Source: Syncephalis plumigaleata (lineage: Eukaryota; Zoopagomycota; Zoopagomycetes; Zoopagales; Piptocephalidaceae). From it: 28,453 bases of DNA. The notes under the pieces are model-generated. The model saw nothing but the letters and a program-made list of their open reading frames with translations. It had not been told where the DNA came from and made no database searches. Positions within the stretch are counted from its first letter, which is position 1. Every line of letters starts with the position of its first letter. Positions 1 through 10,481 of this stretch are shown in pieces. Location: NCBI GenBank assembly GCA_025201365.1, contig JAIXMF010000165.1:1-28453 (forward strand), read 5' to 3'. Position numbers and translations under genes: made by a program.

Positions 1-21
1 AATTACTAACATGATAATCAG

Positions 22-2266
22 GAATTCTGTTTGTTAATGGTGTTCACCATATGCTACAGTCATATACTGCAATTACTCTTTCTTGTTCCCATTCTATGCA
101 TTGATATACGACGTCTTGAGGTGAGTGCACATGAATAACTATGGATCAATGATCGTTTGATAGCTGACTACTTTGCAATAGCTTGCAGATTTACACGATC
201 GACGTGTTGTACGTCAGATTCAACGATTTCCCTCGCATGGTCAATTGAATATACCGGATCAGTCATGGCTGCAGGAACGAGAATCTAGCGATATTGGTGA
301 ATCAAGGGTTACAGTACTCGGTATATCAGTGCGACGCTATCATACACTAAGCATTATCGGCGTAAGTTATTATAAATATATACAAGTACAACTACTAATA
401 ATACTATCACTTGCACAATATATTAGATTATATTTTGTTTATTGACTATAAACACGTTATACTCACCGCCACATGCTATCTTTGATGGTTACCGCCCTTC
501 ACCACGACCATGGGATCGTACACTATTCAGTGTATCATCATGGTTGCCATTAATGCCACAAGCACCCATTCAATTACCAGTGATACTGGAAGCACCAATA
601 CACATTAATGTAACCGATATCAACGAGATAACGACGAGTAATGATTATCTTCGACATTTACTATTGAATCAACTTGATCTAATTAATGATACAGCTATGA
701 CAACAACAACCACAACCACAACAACAACACCTATTGGATCAGATACATGGTCACTATCCCTGCTAATCACTTGGTGTTTATGGCTTATTGTATTTGGATC
801 TATTGTACAGATTAGTCTGTATCTATATCAATTATACACGCGTAATCGATCCAGTGACGATGAACATAAATCAAAGGTCAAATCTCATTCAAGCACGTCT
901 AATCTCTCGACTGAACCAATACCCACTATTACTTGGTTGAATGATGGAAAGGATCCATCTAATCTAGTACATACAAATGAAATCCACCACTTGGACGTCA
1001 ATAGTCATGGCAGTGTAGTATCGGCTAGCGTGGAAGGTATCGTGGCATTATGGCGGGTAACCAATCAACGCTCATTACTCCCATCGGCATCCACACCATT
1101 ATCACCTGTTCGATTGTATCCACTAACGAATAATACACGTAAACCTGCACAATATGAACCCGACGAGTTACTTTGCACCTGTGTACTAATAGATCCACAA
1201 GACATGTGGGCAGCTGCCGGTTACGAAGATGGATCAGTGGGAGTGTGGCGTCTCTCCGATGGTCAACCATTACATCAATTCCAACCTAGAATCACGCGTG
1301 AACATTATAGTAGTAATGACGACAGTACAGAATCAACAAGTAGATATAACACCGGTCCAGTTATTAAACTATTACTAGACACGGCTACTTATTGCCACTT
1401 GATTGTTGTTCGTCAATCGGGTCAACTACAACGATGGGATTTAATCTCGGGTCATTGCGAGCAAACATGGTACCACACAGTACCCAATAGTACAACAGTG
1501 ACACCACTATTAACTACGGCACACATAACTACAGATAGTCGATACATTTATACTGCAGATAGAGATGGTTATGTTAATATATGGCAGTTACATCGTCCTA
1601 GTAACAACACGTATGCTTCATCATTATCATCCACACCATCCACACCTATTGCTAGTACGAGTCAATATCCATTCCCGTCATCATCATCATCACAACAACA
1701 ACAGCAGCAACAGCAACAACGATATCATCGTCATTTATTATTCACACCTATACTAAGTGAAGATCATTTAGAAATAGATAATAGTAATAATAATAATGAA
1801 CAACACGATCATAGATCAACACAAGATGACACTCAACAAAGCAATAATGAGTATCGTCATACAACAGATGAAGATGAATGGGGTATTCAATGGCAATGTA
1901 GAGTACAGGCTGATACATCAATCTTATGTCTAGCTAGTAATCATACTAAACAGCAATCACTTAAGGAAGAACAAGATTGGATACTTGCCGGTTGTCTCGA
2001 TGGCACTGTATGGATATGGCGAGTGAAAGATGGTCATTTACTAAAAGTACTAGCTCCTTCATTAACTACTGAAGCAACAACAACAACATCATCATCTCTC
2101 TTATTGCCTATTACAAGATTGGTTGTGGCACCTATTCATGGATTAAGAGCGGGTGATTTTTCAACATCAATCACGGCTATTCGATCCAATTATGATGCTA
2201 TTCTATGGCGTGTCTTTCATGCTGATGATTGTCAGTGTACTGTACACGCACCATCTACTACTACTA

Positions 2267-2298
<32 letters not shown>

Positions 2299-3162
2299 TC
2301 TACACAAAGTAGTAATAGTAATAGTGATAATGATGATATATATCAACATACTACTACTACTACTACTACACCTGGTATTAGTTTAGCTGCCACACTTCAT
2401 GGTTGTATTGAATTACATCATGGTGAAGCAATAGCCTTTCCTATGGCTGAGCAAACTATTGGTATAAGACAGCAACAACAACAACAATCATTAACGACGA
2501 ATACATCACTACATCAATCTAATTGGGAGTTTATTCTATGGAGTGATGACAATACAAATACTCATATTAATAGTACAATACATCATGAAGAAGAGTCAGC
2601 ATTAAATGATCACGAATTGCTTGAATCAACTGGTACCACTAAAATAATACCAGAGCGTGTATTTATTAAAGAGAGCATACCATTAACAACAACAACATCA
2701 ACAACATCAACATCACTATCATCATCAACATCATCAACAATGGATAGTTGGAGGACTCGTTTATCTCGTTTACCATCTGAATATTCATTACGATCTCGCT
2801 TCTTAACTAGTAGAACGAGAAATGATGAATCCTATCCATTAACTGATACTAATACAGACACAATGATATTGCCATTTACGCGTATTCATTGTATGGCAGC
2901 TGCTGAACCATTCGCCGTAATTGCTTGTGGTAATCGTATAGTACGTGTATTCATTGAACAACATCAATTATTCATGGGTCATGGATCATCGAATCATTTA
3001 TTCTACACGACAACGACTGCACCTTCCTCAAGACGACCCTCACTTTCCACTTTATCATTTGGTACAACTACTGCTATTCATCGTAGTAATACGAATAATA
3101 GTAGTATTAATAGTAATACTAGTCATCATGAAATGGATGAAGTAGATGAGGAAGAGGAGTAA
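22..3162 (+). CDS. SCAP: SREBP cleavage-activating protein (SCAP), 3' part of gene
   Basis: SCAP escorts the membrane-bound transcription factor SREBP from ER to Golgi when sterols are low. Proposed exons are 22-120, 182-361 and 427-3162, with phase-0 introns (GTGAGT..ATAG, GTAAGT..TTAG); bases 1-21 look like intron, so the 5' end lies outside the window. The first exons encode the end of the sterol-sensing domain with the SCAP signature LCIDIRRLELADLHDRR across the first intron (human SCAP has IDIRRMELADL). Next come a hydrophobic segment (HTLSIIGIIFCLL), a luminal loop with NVT/NDT sites, a last membrane segment (about 763-845) and a cytosolic WD40 region with WD-like ends SVEGIVALWRV, YEDGSVGVWRL, RDGYVNIWQL and LDGTVWIWRV. 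The WD region is interrupted by long Gln, His and Thr tracts. An AATAAA follows at 3238-3243. The partner SREBP is not in the window. Identity is strong; the exact first exon boundary is less certain. Confidence 0.92.
2269..2298 (+). repeat. (CAT)10 microsatellite coding for ten histidines in SCAP
   Basis: Ten uninterrupted CAT codons, flanked by ACT repeats coding for threonine, sit in a linker between WD repeats of SCAP. It is in frame, so length changes would alter only the His run. Confidence 0.9.
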
Positions 3163-3199
3163 TAACAGCAAACAGTAACGCATTTCAATGAATCACTTA

Positions 3200-3243
3200 T
3201 TTATTTATACTTTATATATATATTGCTTGTGTACATTAATAAA
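3200..3243. terminator. Overlapping convergent poly(A) signals
   Basis: AATAAA at 3238-3243 on the plus strand is 76 bases past the SCAP stop. TTTATT at 3200-3205 gives AATAAA on the minus strand, 69 bases past the stop of the zinc-finger gene at 3274. Because each signal lies beyond the other, the two 3' UTRs should overlap by some tens of bases. Confidence 0.6.
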
Positions 3244-3273
3244 TACTATACTTTTGAATTAATGTACAATTGA

Positions 3274-4955
3274 TTAACGTAGTGTCATTTCTTCATGTCT
3301 CAAGTAACGCCATGCCTTTGATGGCAATGGTGTATCGGTTAGTGCATCAAGTGCTAATATTCTACGTTCTGCACGATAAGCACCGGGTGCATCGCGTTCC
3401 TTTGTAATCAATACGGTACCGTCACGTTTTACTAGTAGACCACGCGCTCTTAGCCATAATAGAAAGAAGTGTGGATCTTTTGATGGTGTAAACGTGGTCG
3501 GACTCAATCGATGATGATATGCGTGCTCGTATAATCGTAGTAAATGATCGGCACGCGTGTCACTCTCCACCGGTAGTAATAATTGTAGTCTACCTCGTAA
3601 TTCAGCTGGTAGTAGTGTGGCATAGCCCATTTCACTTGGTGCCTCGCGTATTTGTAGGTAAGTTTGCTCGTTCGGTTGAATGACCGCCAAACGTTCCTCT
3701 CGTCTGCGTCTATCCGCTAGAATACGTTCCTTTTCCTCAATGTTCAAATGAGCGATGGCTTCTCTATCCTCTTTATCTTCATCGTCATCATTATTAGTGT
3801 TATTACTACTATTATTTAATGATGATGATGCTGATGATAATGATACCGGTAGCATACTAACTAGTCTGCCTAAACTTTTAGCATCACCGATAAATCGATT
3901 AAAATCGGCCAATACTAAAGAAGCGGGTATGGCTCGATTATGTGCGAGTGTCGCGTATTCTTTATCGAATATCGTTTTCGCTTGCTCTAGCGGTACATAC
4001 AAACACATACCGATACTCTCCAGTTGACGTATATAACGACGTCGTGTACGTACCACTACCGGCGATACGTGGTGTAAAGGACAGCCATCATTTAACTTAC
4101 AAGCATTTGCACGAAATCGAAAACATAATGGAATACGGCTTTCACGCATGGTTCTAGCGTGGAGTAATCCGCATAAATAGTCGGTACACGGTCGCTTATC
4201 AAGGAAGTAGCGACAAATGATGAATCGTGGTATAATCTTCAACGGATCATCTAGCAATGGAATCGAGTTCACATTGCGTAATAAATCGGGATCCTGTGGT
4301 TTAGTCGCAGATAATTGTGCTGCTACCATAAGACGAGCTAATGGATCTGGTTTAGCGATTGCGGTAGATGATTTCGATCCAGATTCATTGTTGTACTTTG
4401 CATCTGGTGCTGACGTAGATGCCAATAATGCCGAGTGTGGTTGTCCACTTTCAGATGGCCATTCTTGCTTGATCTTTTGCGCAAAAGAGGTATTGGGCAT
4501 GAGTTCTTGAACCTTATCTTTAGTAAAGTATTCACCCGATCTAAATCTATTAAGCATAGCTTGTAGACTATATGCATAGATGAATAGATAGATAGATAGA
4601 AACATGTTTAGTGACAGTGTAAATATATACATAGTGTACGTGTATCCACTTACACTGGATGTTCACGCGGTTCTCCAAGAGCAAGCCATGATTGTTCAGG
4701 TCGCGCGATATTTGGATCCATCGAGCATATATCCGAGACTATCGATAAAAGTCGTAATAGCTCGACTGGACGCTGAGGATAAAGATCGTTGTAGAGAAGA
4801 ATCAACTGATCTACGGTCATTCGTAGTAAAGCGCCATTCGTGGCTTTGGCCTGCGTAAGCAAGTAGCCGTAACAACGATGGATATTCTCTATTAACTCGT
4901 CGTCATCGTCAATATACTGAATGTTACTCTGACTATGCTCAGTATTGTCATTCAT
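3274..4955 (-). CDS. Tandem CCCH zinc-finger protein, family unknown
   Basis: Two exons, 4654-4955 and 3274-4567, joined across an 86-bp GTAAGT..ATAG intron (phase 2), give 531 residues. The N-terminus is acidic then helical. The centre, from about residue 219, has two zinc fingers: C-x8-C-x4-C-x3-H (CRYFLDKRPC, then C, then H) and C-x7-C-x5-C-x3-H (CFRFRANAC, KLNDGC, PLHH). Paired CCCH fingers usually bind RNA, so a role in mRNA metabolism is the best guess, but I do not recognise the rest. After the fingers come a basic stretch (RTRRRYIRQ), an Asp/Glu-rich low-complexity segment, a charged helix (EEKERILADRRRREER) and a C-terminal domain with HFFLLWLRARGLL. The gene is convergent with SCAP. 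Its start is the first ATG of the upstream exon. A long open frame continues past the acceptor into the intron, which would give a false start at 4632. Confidence 0.8.
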
Positions 4956-5077
4956 TGTAGTATATATATAATATATGTTTACAAATAAGCGTGAATAAAA
5001 AGAGAAAGAATGCGAGTCGAAATATTAATTTATTAATTGATGCCACTATATCACAATTGCTTGAACTAATTTCTCTA

Positions 5078-6244
5078 TTAGTTTCGCTTTAATCCACCTC
5101 GTTTGGCCTATATAAATATAACATATATTAGTATCAATATATAAACACATATGCAAATAGATAGATACCTCATCACGACGTTGTTGACTACGTAGACGTT
5201 TAACGTAACGGTCACGCTTTAGTTCCGAGGGTGTTTTCTTCGATTCCGTGCGATAATTTTGTAGGTAAACGGCCACGCGTTTCTCCACTATTTCCATGGA
5301 TAGATTCGTGCCGGTCAACTCGCCTAAAGCGAGAATCTGTTGCGCTATCGCTTGTCGAAATTCGATATTAATCGGATCACCAAGACGTGCCGCAGGATCA
5401 TAACGATGCCCGTTAATCTCACTATTCTGCTGTAATGCCTGCCGTAATGTACCACGTAAATAATCCTGCTTGTCATAAAATAAATCAATTATCAGTTAGT
5501 AGAGGTGAGGTGAGGTGTATAATAATGCAATAGGTCTATGATTAGATGATCACTTACTCGAATTAGTATGTAGGCATTTTTATCCAAACCATACTTATGC
5601 CAGGGGGTAGGATTCACTAATGGTCTAGTCGATCTATCATCCACGATCATTGAAGTGGAATTGGAGGATGAGGATGAGGAAGCCTCCATCTGGCTTAATG
5701 CCAATACACTTTGAATGATATCGGAAGAACTTGGACTTGTGGCACTACTCATAGAATGCGTAATAGATTGACCGGATAATGATGTCGACATTAGAGAGGG
5801 TGGTGTAGGCGGTTGTTCCGCTAGCAGTGGGAATGAAGTACTAGTGGTTGACATGGCTATCCTACCATGATTGTTATTATTGCTACTGCTACCAGCACCA
5901 GTGCCATTATTATCGTGTGGTAGTGACATTGCATGAGATGATGACACTGGAATAGTCAGACTATTATGCGATGATCGATGTAGCTGATTATCCACTGGAG
6001 TAGTTGGCAATGAACCGGAACTGTTGACATGCTCTGTCGTTGTACTCATGCCAAACTGACTAGATAGCGTGGCAACATGTCGTTTAAGCCTATGATTATC
6101 TCGTTCTAATTCATCGCATCGTTTCTGTAAATCCGTAAGTCGCTGGTCAAACCGATTCAACTTTGCCTCCTTTTCTGAAATACGCGCCATCAACCAGACG
6201 ATAGCCTGATGTGTATCCGAGCTTACATTGTTGGCAGTATCCAT
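5078..6244 (-). CDS. Coiled-coil protein with basic C-terminus, function unknown
   Basis: Three exons are proposed: 5558-6244, 5169-5468 and 5078-5107, all phase 0 (introns of 89 and 61 bp with GTAAGT and GTATCT donors), for 338 residues. Exon 2 could start three bases later (CAGCAG-type ambiguity, one Gln more or less). Residues about 10-70 form a coiled coil (KEAKLNRFDQRLTDLQKRC). A Ser/Thr/Asn-rich linker follows, then a compact-looking C-terminal region starting PTPWHKYGLDKNAYILIR and continuing through RLGDPINIEFRQAIAQQ and LTGTNLSMEIVEKRV. It ends in a very basic tail (ELKRDRYVKRLRSQQRRDE, then AKRGGLKRN). The tail suggests nuclear localisation or nucleic-acid binding. I do not recognise the family. 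A minus-strand AATAAA lies at 5029-5034. The ATG at 6244 is chosen over a TTG two codons upstream. Confidence 0.72.
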
Positions 6245-6775
6245 GCCCAATATATATATGTGATTATTATTATAGCGCTTACAGTAAATGGCGCTACTTG
6301 TGAATACGGTAATATGAGAATAATAGCAAATAATAGCGTAAGTAATGCTAATTACTTTTGTTACTTAAAGTCATCTATAAACTCATCGTATAATAGTGGT
6401 TGCATACGAGAAGTGAGTAGATAAGCAAAAGTCACTAGTTTGTAGGTAATTGAACGAGTAATTATACTAACTATAAGAGCAGAAACACTAAGGATATGTA
6501 ATGTTAGGAAATGGGAAAGAAACTCATCGTATTAGTTTCTACCCATTGTGACGAGTGTTGAAACTAGCTAGGAATACAGGTAAACCTCACGAAACTTGCT
6601 TCATCTTTTGACCTTTCATGCCAATACTGAAATGGTTGTTCCTACTGGGCATTATACTGCATGTGTCTCATTCGAACATAACTGCAACAATTGACTACCA
6701 CAAAATAAATGTTTATTGCATAGTATCGAATAAAGAACCGGTTGTTACCAGCAAATTTGGGATCATACGGGTAAG
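6245..6775. other. Intergenic region, 531 bp
   Basis: Contains the promoter side of the coiled-coil gene and the 3' end of the secreted kinase-like gene (minus-strand AATAAA at 6712-6717). The phrase AAACTCATCGTAT occurs twice (about 6378 and 6519). No gene is visible. Confidence 0.6.
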
Positions 6776-8046
6776 TTAACGAGCAGTCAACTGGAATACA
6801 CCAGGAAATTGTGGCAGAATAGTATCACCGAAATAGTTCTGCATTGAATGAACTTCATTCAACGAAAATATAAAACTTCTACAATCGCTAATACTTCGTA
6901 CCACAGATTTCACCGATGTAAGCGAAATGTACGCTTTCGTGGCTGCTACAATCTGTTCATAGCTCAGCTGTTTGCGGTTGACCTTGTCCTGGGCGGTACT
7001 CTCTTGTATATTCTTTTCTATATTGTCATATCTACCTTGAATGACTGTCGGTGGAGGCTGTTTAACGCTCATGAGTCTCATATAGGTTGAGATAAAATCG
7101 GAAACTTGAATATAGAAATAGCCGCATCCATAGGAGTTCAACAGTCCATAATTGTTTTCCTTTAAAGTGTTGGCATCCAGAAGTTTCCTCTCCTTCGGGA
7201 GTATCGGTGCTATGTCGAAATCGATCAACACTACTCTCAATTTTCCGTCAGGTTTTTTCTGTATTATTATATCTGCATTCATAGGTTAGCTTATCATATT
7301 GGTATCTATATTTTGCAAACACTTACTTCCTGCGTGGAAATCGCCGTGTGCAATGCCTGCATTATAAAGATAGATAGCGGCTGGGGAAGAGTGTTAGCAA
7401 AGATATGATGTAATATAACGATAATATACCTTGGAGTAGTTGCGGTACAACTTCATTAATGATGACGATACGCTCCGCATAGTTGGCTTTATTCAAATAC
7501 GTCTTCAATAGAGCGCCATCAACATAACGATAAATAACGCAATTTCCTTGAGGCTGATTCGGGGGAACAGTTTCGAAACGCTTTAATGGATACGCCACAT
7601 TCTCTTGATAGGATGCGAAAGCACTATTCCTCGGACTAGCTAGCGCTGCTTTGAGTGCCTTGTATGCAAAGTAAGTACTCGTATAGATGGCATTTGTTAT
7701 ACTTACATCGAACGCGGCGTTCTCTTTATTCCCCGGGGCACACTTCATGAACCCAGTCTCACCGCCGAGTTTAACAATGGCAGAACTGAAATGAGCTTCA
7801 CCACCAGGATGCCAATATATCCTTTGTATTCCCTGGCTTTTAGCTATCGTGTGTACGAACTGGCGTGCATAAGAGTATGGATTTTGACTTCCTATAAACA
7901 TATTGCTATGTTAGAATTGAATAAGTAATCAACAAAATGATATTACCGGTAATTCCTCCACCAACTGCTTGGGTTTGTGTGGCATAGGATACTAATGCTA
8001 ATATCGTGGCTACCATCAAGGTGCCGTAACGAGTTGAAAAGTGCAT
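6776..8046 (-). CDS. Secreted protein-kinase-like protein
   Basis: Four exons, 7947-8046, 7430-7891, 7327-7356 and 6776-7272 (introns of 55, 73 and 54 bp, all phase 1), join into 362 residues. Residues 1-27 are a classical signal peptide (basic start, LMVATILALVSYA core, cleavage after TQA). The body reads as a kinase fold: a glycine-loop-like KLGGETGFMKCAP (residues 74-86, K83 the likely ATP lysine), a hinge-like CVIYRYVDG, the catalytic loop HGDFHAGN (191-198, D193 the base, N198 the metal ligand) and IDFD (214-217) in place of DFG. All key catalytic residues therefore appear present, so activity is possible. The motif spacing recalls small-molecule, APH or fungal atypical kinases more than classical Ser/Thr kinases. 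The catalytic loop spans two exon junctions, which makes the splicing convincing. No transmembrane segment or ER-retention signal is seen, so secretion or a secretory-pathway location is inferred. Substrate unknown. Confidence 0.8.
7659..7706 (-). other. Possible 48-bp in-frame intron (exitron) in the kinase-like gene
   Basis: Inside exon 2 a perfect GTAAGT donor follows ..AAFD and a TACAAG acceptor precedes ALKAAL. The 48 bases are open and a multiple of three, so keeping or removing them changes the protein by 16 residues (362 or 346). Removal would yield a continuous helix where the kinase alpha-C helix is expected. This is shorter than the other introns in the window. Confidence 0.4.
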
Positions 8047-9378
8047 GTTATGTTCGTGATGTTCTGTATAGTCTAACGTTATAGTGAATGATTTGAGTGA
8101 ATGAATAGCGCAAAAGAGATTACTGGTACAAGTAAGAATAATATTGCGGATGCTTTCTATTTATTCCTTGGAAGTTCAAGCTCATCATACTCCGATTAGA
8201 ATGGCGATGTTTCAGTATTAAATTGAGTATTACTAGAAATATAAGCTTATTTCTGCATATATACATTTGCTATTAAGAGCGCTACAAAGAAATCGTTTAT
8301 TTTCCGATACCCCGTATACACAAATAAGAATGGCATGATTAGTACTGATATGGATAGCATATTCATCGATGATGATTCTACATGGAACATCGATGAATTC
8401 GAACGCTAATTAAATGTATGACATCCACCTGCTAATCAACGGATTAACATGGTAATACGGCACATGAACAAACTACGCATAAATTGGTAGCAGAGATGAA
8501 TACTACACTATACTGTCATGAAATAAGAGATCGAATAGCATCATTTCGTGAAATAGTCGTCGTAACCATGCATTACTTTCTAATAAGGATATTGCCCATA
8601 TGGATCTTTGCACCAAATAAATTGTTATTGTTCCATTTCTTTCACCGAGAAATAGCCCATAATTGTTAATGAATGAAATGAGCACGTTATTATTGGTAGT
8701 TGCAATAATACACTGTCATCGTTATGATATGGATTGATTTACATTCAGCTATACTCATACACATGGCGTTCAATACAATAGCAATAGCAAGTGTATGATG
8801 GTTATAACAGAAGTATGTGTCATTATTGATGAAGTATTCTGAAATGATGATGATGTGTAGATTCAGACAATTGACAGATCATGCGATTACACGACATAGC
8901 AGACATTCAGCATTCATTCATTCATCACTAATTGCTATGATGCTTAAACAGATGGATAGCTTTCCTTACATTTCCACTTTAATCGACACTCATATGCATC
9001 GTGTGCATCTAGATGGGATTAAATGATAGTGGCTATCTTGACACCCACCAGTTGCATGTCTACTTCAATGGTAATAGCTCATACGATGTACACTCATGTG
9101 ATGGGAGGAATGCCACATGATACATTCTAAGCAAAGATGGCAATGCAACCACATGGTAATTGACCCGGGGAAGTCATGTCAATATTGCTTCATGCATTTA
9201 GATTACACTACCAATTAACCGAAACATGCGGTCATGTATTCCTCCATCTAATTGGTACTCTTCTGCTCGGTGTGCTACTACATCAATACTACTTCCCCAT
9301 TTGGTATTTGTCTGTCCATTATATCCGTCAATGATCACTCGCCTATTGACTACGTACGAATAAACATACTATTCCACT

Positions 9379-9416
<38 letters not shown>

Positions 9417-10036
9417 TTACTCATTCCATAATACACTAGTCATGTATACAACAATCAATACAAAGTAGTCGATATATCTGGATGTACGATACAGACAAGC
9501 AATACCAGTTGATGCAAGTGTACGCGTGCATCATTCACCGAACATACCGATAGCAATCAATGATAATGGTGATACGACATATTCTGGCCATTTGATTGAT
9601 GTCTACATAATTGCACTAATAGGAACAGGTATTTGTAATTATTAAGGTGTTCAATATCACGGATAAACATACGCACTGCCAAGCCTCTTTTCATATGCAC
9701 AATCCTATATGCATAACTTCCAGTCTGGAGATGATCAATTGACAGTTCAATGCTGTCTGACATTCACCAATAGCAATGACATTGGCATGTGAATTTAACG
9801 GTCATTCGTTGTATGCCCATGTCGAGAGAGGAATACTACATGAATGCTGCTGGATGATTTTTGATGCGATCATGCAAGGATGAACATGACGAATCAACTT
9901 GACATTGCTTACCTCTGAGCACCCAAACTATATTGCAAGCAACAAATACAAGTTAGTGCTTGTATTCTCGGTGTACTACCTACAAGCAATGGATTGGCTA
10001 CTTAGCTATACTAAGATCCATCATCATCATCTCGGC
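8047..10036. other. Gene-poor intergenic region, about 2 kb
   Basis: The two divergent flanking genes (secreted kinase-like on the minus strand, small secreted protein on the plus strand) leave 2 kb with only short open frames (up to 69 codons, both strands), none with a signal peptide or a recognisable motif. A (CTA)12 microsatellite lies at 9381-9416. Two stretches near 9050-9190 and 9775-9920 resemble each other weakly. I can support no gene here. Confidence 0.6.
9381..9416 (+). repeat. (CTA)12 microsatellite
   Basis: Twelve uninterrupted CTA units in noncoding DNA. Confidence 0.92.
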
Positions 10037-10043
10037 TATAAAT
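10037..10043 (+). promoter_or_regulatory. TATA box of the small secreted protein gene
   Basis: TATAAAT in the context TCGGCTATAAATC lies 127 bases before the ATG at 10164. A pyrimidine-rich leader with repeated TCTACT motifs follows (10080-10150), as in highly expressed fungal genes. The same 11-base context occurs at the GPI-type gene (26410-26416). Confidence 0.65.
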
Positions 10044-10163
10044 CAAGCACTTTTTGACACACTCAACTTGCCATCTTCATACTTACTCTTCTACTCTACT
10101 CTACTTTCTACTCTCGTTCTAGTTAGCTTATCTGTCTATCCATTCTACTAGGCCAACATCAAC

Positions 10164-10481
10164 ATGAAGTTCTCTGCCGTTATCGCTATTGCCATCGCCG
10201 TTATCGCCCTCATCAGCCTGGTTGCCGTTGAAGCTAGTCCCGCATTGGTTCGTCGTGCTCCTGGTTGCGAAAACCTACCCTTATCGGAGATTGTTAACAC
10301 ACACCCAAATAAGCAGACAAGACGAGGACATCATCAAGTAGATATTATAGGTATTCAAGTCAAGAATGTATTGATGCAAGACCCTTTAGTGTCCATGTCA
10401 TTCAAGTCATTATCCCTTGGACCAAGAGATATATCTACAAGATCATTCAATCATTTATTGAATAAATATGTCCTATTCTGA
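10164..10481 (+). CDS. Small secreted protein
   Basis: The first ATG after the TATA box and CT-rich leader opens a 105-codon frame. Residues 1-25 are a very clear signal peptide (MKFSAVIAIAIAVIALISLV, then AVEA), followed by SPALVRRAPGCENLPLSEI. The VRR could be a Kex2-type dibasic processing site. The remaining part is doubtful. The continuous frame runs to the TGA at 10479-10481. A second frame over 10352-10465 (containing SQECIDARPFS and ending FIE) looks equally protein-like, but no donor with the needed phase is visible. AATAAA at 10461-10466 lies inside the ORF, so the real end may be earlier. The product is probably a secreted peptide or small wall protein; no family is recognised. Confidence is high for the signal-peptide exon and low for the C-terminal half. 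Confidence 0.6.
   Translation: MKFSAVIAIAIAVIALISLVAVEASPALVRRAPGCENLPLSEIVNTHPNKQTRRGHHQVDIIGIQVKNVLMQDPLVSMSFKSLSLGPRDISTRSFNHLLNKYVLF

Noticed and set aside
245-445. Separate 66-residue gene starting at a TTG
   Set aside because: The frame is a SCAP exon (182-361) read through into the next intron; splicing at GTAAGT 362 joins it to the exon at 427.
8484-8685. Overlapping 60-codon frames on both strands
   Set aside because: Chance frames in AT-rich DNA with no signal peptide, motif, splice support or promoter.
9557-9763. 68-residue minus-strand frame (MSDSIELSIDHLQTGS..)
   Set aside because: Composition looks mildly coding-like, but there is no promoter, splice site or recognised motif, and the upstream sequence is closed in that frame.
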